From JAKOWB01 sp038363005 (lineage in GTDB: Bacteria > Pseudomonadota > Alphaproteobacteria > Kiloniellales > JACOMY01), in contig JBBQBI010000008.1 of the NCBI GenBank assembly GCA_038363005.1, positions 1 through 64,000 on the forward strand: a stretch of DNA of 64,000 bases, read 5' to 3'. A program made the position numbers and the translations under genes. The notes beneath the pieces are model-generated. The model had not been told where the DNA came from. It searched no databases and was given only the letters and a program-made list of their open reading frames with translations. This document shows, piece after piece, positions 15,935-27,881 of the stretch. Every line of letters starts with the position of its first letter. Positions within the stretch are counted from its first letter, which is position 1.

Positions 15935-16891
15935 TCACGGCGTATCCTCGGGCCGGATCACGCTGCGCGTCGCCTTGCGGTGGGCACGCGCCACCTGCGC
16001 CTCGCGCCGCGCGATGTAGAAGGTCGAGGCGGCGATGATCGCGGCGCCGAGCCAGAGCCAGTGGTCCGGCACCTCGCCGAACAGGAAGTAGCCGATGGCG
16101 GCGATGAAGGGCAGCCGCAGGTAGTCGAAGGGCTGGATCGCCGAGGCGTCGGCCCGCACATAGGCGCGTGTCAGCATGATGTGCGAGACGGCGGCGAAGA
16201 AGCCCAGCACCACGACGATGCCCCAGGTCCGCAGCTCCGGCCAGTGCCAGTAGAAGGCCGCCGGAATCAGCGACAGCGGCGTCATGATCAGGTTCATATA
16301 GAACACCATGGTGCCCGGTGCCTCGGTGCTCGACAGCGACTTCACCATGATCGAGGAGGTGGCCATGAAGGCGGCCGCCGCCACCGGGATCAGCGAGGCC
16401 CAGGCGATGCCCCCGTCCCAAGGCTGCAGCACCACCAGGACGCCAAGAAAGCCCACCAAGGTGGCGCTCCAGCGCCGCAGCCGCACGTCTTCCTTCAGCA
16501 CCAGGGCGGCCAGGATGGTGCCGAACAGCGGGAAGGTGAAGTTGAGCGCCACCGCCTGCGCCAACGGCAGCACCGCGACCGCCAGGAACCAGAGGTTCAT
16601 CGCGCCCAACCCGACCACGCCGCGCCAGAAATGCGCGCGGAAGCGCCGCGTGCGCACTGCGACCAGGCCGGTGCGCAGCACCCAAGGCAGCATGAACATC
16701 AGGGCGAAGAGATTACGGAAGAAGGCGATCTGCGTGGCGTGCAGCCCATCGGCGGCGGCATAGCGCACACAGGTGTTCATCAGCGCGAAGAACAGCGACG
16801 CCAAGGTCATGTAGAGCGCGCCCTGCACCACCGGCGACAAGCGCTCGAAACGGCCGGCGAGGCCGCGGCGGACAGAGGAGAACCATGCCAT
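15935..16891 (-). CDS. EamA/DMT-family transporter (second of a tandem pair)
   Basis: 318-residue inner-membrane protein with about ten transmembrane segments. The segments KEDVRLRRWSATLVGF, IQPFDYLRLPF, LFGEVPDHW and TFYIARREAQVA parallel those of the next gene, so the two are paralogues; they are separated by 13 bases and probably co-transcribed. The ATG at 16891 (MAWFSSVRRG) is used: the in-frame extension upstream to 17104 overlaps the divergent gene and is not hydrophobic. The substrate is unknown. The pair may act as two independent exporters or as a heterodimer. Confidence 0.85.
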   Translation of the reverse strand: MAWFSSVRRGLAGRFERLSPVVQGALYMTLASLFFALMNTCVRYAAADGLHATQIAFFRNLFALMFMLPWVLRTGLVAVRTRRFRAHFWRGVVGLGAMNLWFLAVAVLPLAQAVALNFTFPLFGTILAALVLKEDVRLRRWSATLVGFLGVLVVLQPWDGGIAWASLIPVAAAAFMATSSIMVKSLSSTEAPGTMVFYMNLIMTPLSLIPAAFYWHWPELRTWGIVVVLGFFAAVSHIMLTRAYVRADASAIQPFDYLRLPFIAAIGYFLFGEVPDHWLWLGAAIIAASTFYIARREAQVARAHRKATRSVIRPEDTP

Positions 16892-17027
16892 CAGGCGGAC
16901 ACTATGCAGGCTGTTGCGGACGGGCCAGCAGGCGGCCCCGCAAGGCTGCCATGCGACCGGCACTTTATCGCGCCCGGCGGCTTCGCCATACTCCGCCGCC
17001 ACAGGATTTTCAGGAGATCCCTCGCCC

Positions 17028-18995
<1,968 letters not shown>

Positions 18996-19131
18996 CCCAT
19001 CCCGGACTAGCATCGCTTGCGGCCGGCCACGTGAGACTTGAAAAGGGGGACGCTTCTGGATTCTCATTCATACGTAAGCGGACTAAACAACAGAATAAGA
19101 ACCTTAGATAAAAGGATGGTAGGGGGCTCAC

Positions 19132-21633
19132 ATGAAGTTGCACTCTGAAACCGATACGGTAGTAAAGCGTATTCTGCCCTACCTTCGCCGTCGCGGGTAT
19201 GACATTGATATTGATATAGATTTTGAGGCTGCGACCAAGCATCCAGACCGCTACACAAAAGGCTACATAGATCTTCTGGTAACTTGCGGAAAAGCGAAGC
19301 CTATATTTTTAATTGAGGCAAAACGTTCAACACGGACACTCAATGCCGCAGACATGAAGCAAGCAGTGAGCTACGGCAAAGCTCAAGGAGTACCCTTCGT
19401 TGTTGTTACAAATGGTCACGACATTCGCTGCTTCAATGTAGTTAATAGCAAGCCTATCAAATGGGACGGTAAGCTTGCCGGCAAGGTGCCGACAAAAGAT
19501 CAGCTAAAACTGGTGATCAGGTCTCTAAAATCTTATCCTGAGGCGGTTAATGTACCACTAGGAGAAGATAGAAGCCTCCCTTTCAGGCCAGGTTTGCCGC
19601 TTAAGCAGATAAATGCTCTATTCTCACGTTGCCACAATGTAATCCGGAAAATTGAAAAAAGCGAAGAGCACGCATTTGGTGATTTTTCAAAGCTGCTGTT
19701 TCTCAAATTGCTCGAAGAGAAGGAAGATTCATCCGACTTCATGCTCCCATACTCTTATCGATTTCATGAATTGTCTGCGCGCCCTGAATCAGAGGCTGAT
19801 CAGATACAAGATGCGATTAAAAGTATGATAAGTTTGATCAGAGAAAATACTCCATACGGGAAAGTTTTGGAAGTACCGATTCATTTAAAGAACCCACGCA
19901 CTTTTCGCTATATCGTTCAGCAACTGTCTGGAGTATCTTTCTATGATAGCAGTCTAGATTCGAAAGGGGCAGCCTTCGAGTACTTCGTTCGAGCTACTTT
20001 GAAGGGGAAAAAACTTGGACAATACTTTACTCCACGCCCTGTCGTACGGCTTATGAGCGTCCTCATTGGCCGGCACAAAATCTACAACTCTGTACGAAGC
20101 GGTTCGCCTACGAAGGTACTGGATCCAGCGTGCGGTACGGGCGGGTTTCTTGTCTATCTAATGCAGGAAGGATTGAGGCAAGCGTCAAGAGATTTGTGGG
20201 GTAAGCAATTAACGAGGAAGGCGCACGACGAGATAGCTAGCCGACTGATGACACACACCTTCTTTGGCGCAGACGCGAATGAAGGCGTAGCATGTGCGGC
20301 TAAGATGAATATGATTATCGCAGGCGATGGTCAGACTAACATACAGGCTGAAAATAGCCTGTCTTCCAAGGCAGTCATTTGGCGCGCCGACAATCCTGAC
20401 TGCGATATAATCATGACCAATCCGCCGTTCGGTGCCTCGGAGAGTGACGCTTTTATTTCGAGCGATTGGGGCCAATTTGATTTGCGAGCCACTACCACGC
20501 AGCCTTTATTTTTGCAGAAGATGATGGCGTGCACTGTACCGGGAGGCGATATCTGTACTGTAATTGATGATGGTCTGTTGAATACTGCATCTACACGGGA
20601 TCTGCGCAAACTAATCTTCCAGAAGACAAAAATTCGCGCAGTTGTCAGATTGCCAGAGGAGACATTTAAACCGAACAAAATTAACGTTCGGTCGAGCATT
20701 CTACTCCTACAGCGGCGAGAACATGACGACTTGGATTTGGAAGACAGCTACCCTGTTACCTTCATAGATATTTTGTCTCTCGGCTATCATGGTTCTGGGG
20801 AGTCTGTGCGAGGGTTTAATTTTGACGCGATTCTCGCCACTATTGAAATAGATGCGATGAGTGTCGGAGCCGGATCGCCGCGGAATTCTACTGGGTGGCG
20901 GGCTTTCGATGTTAATTCTATCGCCTTCAAAGAAGGGGAAGCCTTCCGTTTAGATTTGAAATTTTGGGAACCTAGTACGATCGAGACGATCAATAATCTA
21001 CAATCTTCGGGTGCAACGCCCGTCAAGATTCTCAACACGATCAAAACCCGCCGAGGAAAGAGCCCGCCTGCTGAGTCATATGTGGATGAAAAAGAAGGAT
21101 ATGCACTCGTTGTAAAGGCGGGCAGTAACATCACCAAATTTGGAGAACTTCTAGTTGACGGAGACTTTATCGAAAAGGCGGTATTTGAAGATATGGCGCC
21201 ATACCATCTGCGCTTTGGAGACGTGTTGCTAGCCTCCACCGGAATTGGCACGTTAGGGAAAGCATGTGTCTATAACTCAGAAAGGCCCGCCATTGCCGAT
21301 GGTCATGTGACAGTGATCCGGGTAGATCAAGCTAAAGTTGACCCTTACTATCTCGCTGACTACTTAAGAGCTGGGGCGGGTTCAATACAGATCGAGCGCC
21401 TTTACACAGGGGCAACAGGCTTAATTGAACTGCAGCCAGAGGAGGTGGGCCAGATTCTTGTTGATTTGCTAGTGAACCTCGACCAACAAAAAGGAGTATC
21501 CGCTAAGTTGCGTGAAGCGGAGCGGGAGTTTCAGAAGACGCAGCGGGCTGCTGAAACAAGATGGCAAGAGGCAAGAATGGAATTTTCTGCACAAGCCAGT
21601 GAAATGGTGAAAATGTACAAGAGCTCTGCCTAG
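19132..21633 (+). CDS. Single-chain restriction-modification enzyme (nuclease-N6 adenine methylase-specificity)
   Basis: 833 residues in three parts. An N-terminal HsdR-like PD-(D/E)xK nuclease (about 1-130) has Asp47 (GYIDLLV) and Glu62-x-Lys64 (FLIEAKR). The middle is an HsdM-like N6-adenine methylase with QYFTPRP (297-303), DPACGTGGF (331-339) and NPPFG (430-434). The C-terminal 200 residues look like an HsdS half with one target-recognition domain and a final coiled coil. No helicase motor is present, so this resembles type IIG/IIC enzymes rather than ATP-driven type I. AGGATGGTAGG precedes the ATG. GC content is far below the neighbours, indicating lateral acquisition. Confidence 0.85.
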   Translation: MKLHSETDTVVKRILPYLRRRGYDIDIDIDFEAATKHPDRYTKGYIDLLVTCGKAKPIFLIEAKRSTRTLNAADMKQAVSYGKAQGVPFVVVTNGHDIRCFNVVNSKPIKWDGKLAGKVPTKDQLKLVIRSLKSYPEAVNVPLGEDRSLPFRPGLPLKQINALFSRCHNVIRKIEKSEEHAFGDFSKLLFLKLLEEKEDSSDFMLPYSYRFHELSARPESEADQIQDAIKSMISLIRENTPYGKVLEVPIHLKNPRTFRYIVQQLSGVSFYDSSLDSKGAAFEYFVRATLKGKKLGQYFTPRPVVRLMSVLIGRHKIYNSVRSGSPTKVLDPACGTGGFLVYLMQEGLRQASRDLWGKQLTRKAHDEIASRLMTHTFFGADANEGVACAAKMNMIIAGDGQTNIQAENSLSSKAVIWRADNPDCDIIMTNPPFGASESDAFISSDWGQFDLRATTTQPLFLQKMMACTVPGGDICTVIDDGLLNTASTRDLRKLIFQKTKIRAVVRLPEETFKPNKINVRSSILLLQRREHDDLDLEDSYPVTFIDILSLGYHGSGESVRGFNFDAILATIEIDAMSVGAGSPRNSTGWRAFDVNSIAFKEGEAFRLDLKFWEPSTIETINNLQSSGATPVKILNTIKTRRGKSPPAESYVDEKEGYALVVKAGSNITKFGELLVDGDFIEKAVFEDMAPYHLRFGDVLLASTGIGTLGKACVYNSERPAIADGHVTVIRVDQAKVDPYYLADYLRAGAGSIQIERLYTGATGLIELQPEEVGQILVDLLVNLDQQKGVSAKLREAEREFQKTQRAAETRWQEARMEFSAQASEMVKMYKSSA

Positions 21634-21736
21634 TGATTCGAAGTATGTCCCAACGATAACTAAGGCATTGGCGATTCTGCGGGTGCGGGTAGAGTCCCTT
21701 GCCAGGCGCGGCGGGCTTGCCGCACCGTCCTCAGCC

Positions 21737-23056
21737 ATGACCGCCGACGCCACCCCCGCCGCGAAGAAGCCCGGCTGGCTTGCCAGCCTGAAGATCTACC
21801 TGCGGCCCGAGACACGGCCGATGCTGTTCCTCGGCTTCGCCGCCGGGCTGCCCTTCCTGCTGATCGGCGGCACGCTGACCATCTGGCTGGCGGAGGGCGG
21901 GCTGGACGCCAAGACGCTGGGCTTCTTCGCCTGGGTCGGCTTCGCCTATTCCTTCAAGTTCGTCTGGGCGCCGGTGGTGGATCGCTTTCCCATCCCCGGC
22001 CTGACCCGCTGGCTGGGCCGGCGGCGCTCCTGGATGCTGCTGGCGCAGTGCGGCGTCGCCGCCGGGCTGGTCGCCATGGCCTACGGCGACCCGGCCAACA
22101 GCCTGGGCTGGATCGCCGGTGCCGCCGTGCTGGTGGCCTTCGCCTCGGCGACGCAGGACATCGCGCTCGACGCCTATCGCATCGAAAGCGCGCCGCAGGA
22201 GCTGCAGGGCGCGCTGGCCGGCGCCTATCAGCTGGGCTACCGCCTGGCCATCCTGGTGTCGGGCGCCGGTGCGCTCTACCTGGCGGAATACCTGTCGTGG
22301 CGCGAGGCCTACCTGCTGATGGCCGCCGCCATGGCGGTCGGGTTCATCACCGTGCTGGTGATCCGCGAGCCGGCGACGCATGTGCGCCCGAAGAGCCTGC
22401 TGAACGAGCCGGGACAAAGCCTGCTCGACGCCGTCATCGGGCCCTTCGTCGACTTCTTCAAGCGCCATGCCTGGATGGCGGCGCTGATCCTGGCGATCAT
22501 CGCGCTGCACCGCCTGTCCGACTTCATCATCGGCCCCATGGCCGGCAAGCTCTACGTCGACCTGGGGTTCGAGAAGCCGCAGATCGCCAACGTCACCAAG
22601 GTCTATGGCCTGATCATGTCGCTGGTCGGTGTCGCCGTCGGCGGCGTGCTGGTGGCGCGCCTGGGCGTGCTGCGCGCCCTGTTGATCGGCGCCATCGTCG
22701 GCCCGGCCTCCAACCTGGGCTTCGCCTGGCTGGCGGCGCACGGCCAGCCCGACGTCTGGGTGCTGGCCATCACCATCTCGATCGACAACGCCGCCTCCGG
22801 CCTGGCCGGCACCGCGCTGATCGCTTACATGTCGAGCCTGACCTCGAGCCACTACACGGCGACGCAGTACGCCCTGTTCAGCTCCTTCTATGCCTTGCCA
22901 GGACGTTTCCTGGCCGGCTTTTCCGGCGTCGTGGTGGCCGACTACGGCTACGTGACCTTCTTCCTCTACACCGCCATCGCCGGCATCCCGGCGGTGCTGC
23001 TGATCCTGCTGCTGATGGCGATCCGGCGCAGGATGCCGGCGGAGGAGACGCCATGA
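21737..23056 (+). CDS. AmpG-like muropeptide permease (MFS)
   Basis: 439-residue inner-membrane MFS protein with about twelve hydrophobic segments. Signature stretches are LFLGFAAGLPFLLIGGTL, FAYSFKFVWAPVVDR, ASATQDIALDAYRIE (the AmpG-type loop) and TATQYALFSS. AmpG imports GlcNAc-anhydro-MurNAc peptides for cell-wall recycling. The ATG at 21737 is used; the 23-residue extension above it carries no hydrophobic or conserved sequence. It overlaps the macrodomain gene by the four bases ATGA (23053-23056), so translation is coupled. Other alphaproteobacterial AmpG paralogues can have different substrates. Confidence 0.87.
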   Translation: MTADATPAAKKPGWLASLKIYLRPETRPMLFLGFAAGLPFLLIGGTLTIWLAEGGLDAKTLGFFAWVGFAYSFKFVWAPVVDRFPIPGLTRWLGRRRSWMLLAQCGVAAGLVAMAYGDPANSLGWIAGAAVLVAFASATQDIALDAYRIESAPQELQGALAGAYQLGYRLAILVSGAGALYLAEYLSWREAYLLMAAAMAVGFITVLVIREPATHVRPKSLLNEPGQSLLDAVIGPFVDFFKRHAWMAALILAIIALHRLSDFIIGPMAGKLYVDLGFEKPQIANVTKVYGLIMSLVGVAVGGVLVARLGVLRALLIGAIVGPASNLGFAWLAAHGQPDVWVLAITISIDNAASGLAGTALIAYMSSLTSSHYTATQYALFSSFYALPGRFLAGFSGVVVADYGYVTFFLYTAIAGIPAVLLILLLMAIRRRMPAEETP

Positions 23057-23553
23057 GCAGCATCGAGCTGCATCCCGGCGACATCACCGCGCTGGCTGTC
23101 GACGCCATCGTCAACGCCGCCAACGAGCAGCTTTTGCCCGGCGGCGGGGTGTGCGGCGCGATCCACCGCAAGGCCGGGCCGGAACTGGCCAGCGCCTGCG
23201 CCGCGCTGGGCCCCTGCCCGACCGGCAGCGCCGTCATCACGCCGGGCTTCAAGCTGCCGGCGCGCTTCGTCATCCATGCCGTCGGTCCGGTCTGGCGCGG
23301 TGGCGCGGCGGCCGAGCCTGCCTTGCTGGCCGGGGCCTACCAGCGCTCGCTTGAACTGGCGGCGGAGAACGGCCTGGACTCCCTCGCCTTCCCGGCGATC
23401 TCCACCGGCATCTACGGCTATCCGCCCGAGGCGGCGGCCAAGGTCGCGGTCGACAGCGTGCGCGCCTGGCCCGGTAGCCGGCCGGCGCGGGTGATCTTCA
23501 CGGTCTTCGGCGCCGCGGCCGAGGCCGCCTATCGCCAGGCACTGGCGGGGTAG
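23053..23553 (+). CDS. Macrodomain protein (O-acetyl-ADP-ribose deacetylase-like)
   Basis: 166-residue single macrodomain. The ADP-ribose-binding loops are clear: AIVNAANEQLLPGGGVCGAIH (residues about 19-39) and PAISTGIYGYP (about 114-124). Family members hydrolyse O-acetyl-ADP-ribose or remove ADP-ribose from proteins. The start overlaps the AmpG-like stop by ATGA; the GNAT gene follows after 2 bases, so three genes form one unit. The link between permease and macrodomain may reflect only operon packing. Confidence 0.92.
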   Translation: MSSIELHPGDITALAVDAIVNAANEQLLPGGGVCGAIHRKAGPELASACAALGPCPTGSAVITPGFKLPARFVIHAVGPVWRGGAAAEPALLAGAYQRSLELAAENGLDSLAFPAISTGIYGYPPEAAAKVAVDSVRAWPGSRPARVIFTVFGAAAEAAYRQALAG

Positions 23554-23555
23554 CG

Positions 23556-24125
23556 GTGGCGCAGCCTCCGGCGCCTTACCCGGCGGACCTGGAGGAGCAT
23601 GCGCTGCTGGCCGACGGCACGCCGGTCTTCATCCGCCCGATCCGCCCGGCCGACTGGCGCCTGCTGCAATGGGGCTTCCGGCGCCTGACCGACGAGGACG
23701 TGCACTTCCGCTTCCTCGGCGGTCTCGCCCGCCTGACCGATGAGGTGGCGCGGCGCCTGGCGACGGTCGACTACGACAGTGAAATCGCCTTCCTGGCGCT
23801 GAGTGACGACGGCAATCCGCGCCGCCGCGGCCTGGGCATCGCGCGCCTGAGCCGCAGCACGGCCAGCACGGCGGAGATCGCCCTGGTGCTGCTGCCGGGC
23901 TGGAAGCGCCGCGGCCTCGGCCGCCTGCTGGCGCTGAAGGCGCTGGCCTGGGCCCGCGCCCAGGGCATCGAGCGTGTCATGGCGCTGATGCTGCACGACA
24001 ACCTGGGCATGCGCCGCCTGGCCAGCGATCTGGGCTTCACGCTGAGCCACATGCCGGAGGAGCCGGCGCTGCTGCGGGCCGATCTTCTCTTGAGTCCCCT
24101 CTCCCACGACGTGGGGGAGAGTTAG
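23556..24125 (+). CDS. GNAT-family N-acetyltransferase
   Basis: 189-residue acetyl-CoA-dependent acetyltransferase. The acetyl-CoA loop WKRRGLGRLLALKALAWA (about residues 111-128) follows the strand AEIALVLLP. The N-terminal DGTPVFIRPIRPADWRLL is shared with PatZ/AcuA-type single-domain GNATs. GTG at 23556 lies 2 bases after the macrodomain stop. The last 12 codons (after LLRADLL) and the stop are encoded by the arm of a palindromic repeat (24100-24122), so the native C-terminus may have been altered by repeat insertion. Substrate unknown. Confidence 0.87.
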   Translation: MAQPPAPYPADLEEHALLADGTPVFIRPIRPADWRLLQWGFRRLTDEDVHFRFLGGLARLTDEVARRLATVDYDSEIAFLALSDDGNPRRRGLGIARLSRSTASTAEIALVLLPGWKRRGLGRLLALKALAWARAQGIERVMALMLHDNLGMRRLASDLGFTLSHMPEEPALLRADLLLSPLSHDVGES

Positions 24126-24196
24126 GGAGGGGGTGGTTGGTGCGGAGCGCGGGTCGTCCAGACCCCCTCCCCGACCCTCCCCCGCTATGCGGGAGA
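24100..24196. repeat. Palindromic CTCTCCC-type repeat
   Basis: Hairpin CTCTCCCAC-GAC-GTGGGGGAGAG (24100-24122), then a spacer and a second hairpin around 24177-24196 (CCCCCGC-TAT-GCGGGAG). Related CCCTCTCCC hairpins lie at 42989-43010 and 47923-47948. It forms the end of the GNAT gene and separates it from convergent hbd. Confidence 0.75.
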
Positions 24197-24223
24197 GGGA
24201 GTAGAGGAGAGGGTTGACTCGAA

Positions 24224-25183
24224 CTAGCGGGTCGGGACCGGCGTGTCGCCGGCGTAGTCGTAGAAGCCGCGGCCGGACTTGCGGCCGATCCAGCCGGCTT
24301 CGACGTACTTCACCAGCAGCGGGCAGGGCCGGTACTTGCTGTCGGCCAGGCCGTCGTAGAGCACCTGCATGATGGCCAGGCAGGTATCCAGGCCGATGAA
24401 GTCGGCCAGCTCCAGCGGGCCCATCGGGTGGTTGGCGCCGAGCTTCATCGCGGTGTCGATGGATTCCACCGAGCCGACACCCTCGTAGAGCGTGTAGACC
24501 GCCTCGTTGATCATCGGCAGCAGGATGCGGTTGACGATGAAGGCCGGGAAGTCCTCGGCCGAAACCGGCTGCTTGCCCAGCGTCACCGTCAATTCGCGCA
24601 CCGCCTGCACGGTGGTCTCGTCGGTGGCAATGCCGCGGATCAGCTCGACCAGCTGCATCACCGGCACCGGGTTCATGAAGTGCATGCCCATGAAGCGGCC
24701 CGGCCGGTCGGTGGTCGAGGCCAGCCGCGTGATGGAGATCGAGGAGGTGTTGGTGGCGATATAGGTCTCCGGCCCGAGCAGCGGGCAGAGTGCCTTGAAG
24801 ATCTCGCGCTTGGTGCCCTCGTCCTCGGTCGCCGCTTCGATGACGATGTTGCTGTCGGTGAAGGACTTCAGGTCGCTGACGGTCTTGATGCGATCGAGCG
24901 CGGCGGCCTTGTCGGCCTCAGCGATCTTGCCGCGCGAAACCTGGCGATCCATGTTGCGGCCGATAGTCTTGAGCGCCGCCTTCAGCGCATCGGGGCTGAG
25001 GTCAGACAGCACCACGTCGAGCCCGGCCAGGGCGCAGACGTGGGCGATGCCGCCGCCCATCTGTCCGGCGCCGATGACGCCGACTTTGCGGATCTGCACG
25101 GCCGCGCCAGGCCCCGTCATCGAGGTCTTCTCCGCGCTCATGACCGAACCCGATTGCGGGCGGCCGGGATAGGCGTTGGCCAT
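24224..25183 (-). CDS. 3-hydroxybutyryl-CoA dehydrogenase
   Basis: 319-residue NAD(P)-dependent dehydrogenase interconverting 3-hydroxybutyryl-CoA and acetoacetyl-CoA. The Rossmann motif GVIGAGQMGGGIAH, the NTSSISI strand, MHFMNPVPVM with the catalytic His, and FIVNRILLPMINEA are textbook for this family. The ATG at 25183 overlaps the etfA stop by ATGA, favouring this start; internal ATGs at residues 15 and 22 are possible and closer to the usual 290-residue length. Coupling to etfBA suggests fatty-acid or butyryl-CoA oxidation, with ETF taking electrons from acyl-CoA dehydrogenase. Confidence 0.94.
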   Translation of the reverse strand: MANAYPGRPQSGSVMSAEKTSMTGPGAAVQIRKVGVIGAGQMGGGIAHVCALAGLDVVLSDLSPDALKAALKTIGRNMDRQVSRGKIAEADKAAALDRIKTVSDLKSFTDSNIVIEAATEDEGTKREIFKALCPLLGPETYIATNTSSISITRLASTTDRPGRFMGMHFMNPVPVMQLVELIRGIATDETTVQAVRELTVTLGKQPVSAEDFPAFIVNRILLPMINEAVYTLYEGVGSVESIDTAMKLGANHPMGPLELADFIGLDTCLAIMQVLYDGLADSKYRPCPLLVKYVEAGWIGRKSGRGFYDYAGDTPVPTR

Positions 25184-26115
25184 CAGCCGAGCGCCTTTTC
25201 GAGTTCCGGTATCGCCTGGAAAAGATCGGCCACCAGGCCGTAGTCGGCGACCTGGAAGATCGGCGCCTCCTCGTCCTTGTTGATGGCGACGATGACCTTG
25301 CTGTCCTTCATGCCGGCCAGGTGCTGGATGGCACCGGAGATGCCGACCGCGATGTAGAGGTCGGGGGCCACCACCTTGCCGGTCTGGCCGACCTGGTAGT
25401 CGTTCGGCGCGTAGCCGCTGTCGACCGCCGCGCGGCTGGCGCCGACGGCGGCGCCCAGCAGGTCGGCGACCCGTTCCAGCAGCTTGAAGTTGTCGGCGTT
25501 CTGCATGCCGCGGCCACCGGAGATGACGATGCGCGCGCTGGTCAGTTCCGGCCGCTCGGTCTTGGTCAGCTCCTGGCCGACGAAGCGCGACAGGCCGCTG
25601 TCGCCCTGGCCACCGATCTTCTCGATCGGCGCGTTGCCACCCTCGGCCGGGCCCGCCTCGAAGGCGGTGGTGCGCACGGTGATCAGCTTGATCGCGTCGG
25701 ACGACTTCACCGTCGCCAGCGCGTTGCCGGCATAGATCGGGCGGACGAAGGTGTCCGGCCCCTCGATGGCGATGATGTCGCTGATCTGCTGCACGTCGAG
25801 CAGCGCCGCGGTGCGCGGCAGCAGGTTCTTGCCGTAGGTGGTGGCGGCGGCCAGCACGTGGCTGTGGCCCTTGGCCAGCCCGGCCAGCAGCGGCGCCACG
25901 TTCTCCGCCAGCTCGTGGGCGAACTCCGGCGCGTCGGCCTGGATCACCTTGGCGACACCCGGCAGCTTGGCGGCGGCGGCGGCGGCGGCATCGGCGTTGT
26001 GCCCGACGACTAGCATCACCACCTCGCCACCCAGTTCGGTGGCGGCGGCGAGCGCGTGCAGCGTGGCGGACTTCAGGCCGGCATTGTCATGCTCGGCGAC
26101 GACCAGGATGCTCAT
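25183..26115 (-). CDS. etfA: Electron transfer flavoprotein alpha subunit
   Basis: 310-residue FAD-binding subunit that shuttles electrons from acyl-CoA dehydrogenases to ETF-quinone oxidoreductase. The FAD domain at the C-terminal half has VISGGRGMQNADNF, GASRAAVDSGYAPNDYQVGQTGKVVAPDLYIAVG and GISGAIQHLAGM, the family signature. The N-terminus MSILVVAEHDN is the usual start; ATG at 26115 lies two bases after the etfB stop. Operon order is etfB-etfA-hbd. Confidence 0.96.
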   Translation of the reverse strand: MSILVVAEHDNAGLKSATLHALAAATELGGEVVMLVVGHNADAAAAAAAKLPGVAKVIQADAPEFAHELAENVAPLLAGLAKGHSHVLAAATTYGKNLLPRTAALLDVQQISDIIAIEGPDTFVRPIYAGNALATVKSSDAIKLITVRTTAFEAGPAEGGNAPIEKIGGQGDSGLSRFVGQELTKTERPELTSARIVISGGRGMQNADNFKLLERVADLLGAAVGASRAAVDSGYAPNDYQVGQTGKVVAPDLYIAVGISGAIQHLAGMKDSKVIVAINKDEEAPIFQVADYGLVADLFQAIPELEKALG

Positions 26116-26117
26116 GC

Positions 26118-26867
<750 letters not shown>

Positions 26868-27058
26868 GGCTTGGGCGATCCTCTTTAGGTCTTCTTGGGC
26901 GGGCCGGCGTGGGCGGGCCGGCACAGGGCCGGACGAGCCGGCAACAGGCCCGCGGCCAGCGTTTTTCGCGCCGCACAATAGAAGTCTGTCGGACGGACTG
27001 TCAACGCCGCGTCACAGGCCGGGCCAAGCCCTGCGGCATTCGGCGCAAAGCCAGCTAA

Positions 27059-27619
27059 TCAGCGGTTCTGCCCGGGAACCCAGAGCACATCCAGCGCCCC
27101 CTTGTCGTTGGCATGGCGGGCCAGGACGAAGAGCAGATCGGACAGGCGGTTCAGGTACTTCACGCACTCCGGGTTGATCGTCTCACGGGCTGCCAGGGCG
27201 GTCGCCTCGCGCTCGGCCCGGCGCACCACGGTGCGGGCGAAGTGCAGGTAGGCGGCGGCCGGGCTGCCGCCCGACAGCACGAAGGAGTTGAGCGGCGCCA
27301 GGTCGGCGTTCAGCCGATCGATCTCCCGCTCCAGGCGTTCGACCTGGGTCGGCAGGATGCGCAGCGGCGGCCACTTGGGCTTCTCCTGCTCCGGCGTCGC
27401 CAGGTCGGCGCCCAGGTCGAAGAGGTCGTTCTGGATCAGCGACAGCAGAGCGTCATAGGGCGCGGCCTGCAGCCGGGCCAGGCCGATGGCGGCGCCGGCC
27501 TCGTCCGCGGTGCCGTAGGCGGCGACGCGCAGCGCGTGCTTCGGCACCCGCTTGCCGTTGCTGAGCGAGGTTTTGCCCTTGTCGCCGCCGCGGGTATAGA
27601 TCCGGGTGAGCTTGACCAC
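27059..27619 (-). CDS. Cob(I)alamin adenosyltransferase, PduO type
   Basis: 186-residue enzyme that transfers adenosyl from ATP to cobalamin. The N-terminal ATP loop RIYTRGGDKGKTSLSNGKRV, the middle TYGTADEAGAAIG-like segment, and C-terminal NRLSDLLFVLARHAN match the family. GTG at 27619 is chosen because it follows the twin-membrane stop by five bases and gives the usual N-terminus; upstream codons belong to that gene in another frame. Adenosylcobalamin would serve methylmalonyl-CoA mutase or a class II ribonucleotide reductase, neither of which is in the window. Confidence 0.92.
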   Translation of the reverse strand: MVKLTRIYTRGGDKGKTSLSNGKRVPKHALRVAAYGTADEAGAAIGLARLQAAPYDALLSLIQNDLFDLGADLATPEQEKPKWPPLRILPTQVERLEREIDRLNADLAPLNSFVLSGGSPAAAYLHFARTVVRRAEREATALAARETINPECVKYLNRLSDLLFVLARHANDKGALDVLWVPGQNR

Positions 27620-27624
27620 CGGCG

Positions 27625-27822
27625 TCAGCCGTTCCGCGTCAGCATGGCGATGGCGAAGAGCAGCAGGGCGATGGCCTGCGCGATGATGCGCCAGCGCATC
27701 AGCTTGCTGCTGTGCTTGCGGCTGAACTCCCCGCCCCGGGCCATGGTGAAGAGCCCGGCGAAGAGCACGGCGACGGTCATGCCCATGGCGATGACCATCA
27801 GGACGACTGCGAAACCACTCAT
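27625..27822 (-). CDS. Twin-transmembrane HIG1-like small protein
   Basis: 65-residue inner-membrane protein with two hydrophobic helices (about residues 3-24 and 44-61) joined by a basic loop RGGEFSRKHSSKLMRWR. The loop resembles the HIG1 domain of respiratory-complex accessory proteins. The ATG at 27822 gives exactly this twin-membrane form. The gene sits directly upstream of the adenosyltransferase, five bases apart, an arrangement familiar in alphaproteobacteria. Why these two are paired is not known. Confidence 0.8.
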   Translation of the reverse strand: MSGFAVVLMVIAMGMTVAVLFAGLFTMARGGEFSRKHSSKLMRWRIIAQAIALLLFAIAMLTRNG

Positions 27823-27881
27823 GCGGGGAACATAGGGCAGCCGGGCGCGGGCTGGAAGGGGCCGGGGCGCCGGTCCGCTTT

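Noticed and set aside
22048..23553. Apparent N-terminal extension of the macrodomain protein.
   Set aside because: The extension is the other frame of the AmpG-like gene; the ATG at 23053 gives a complete macrodomain.
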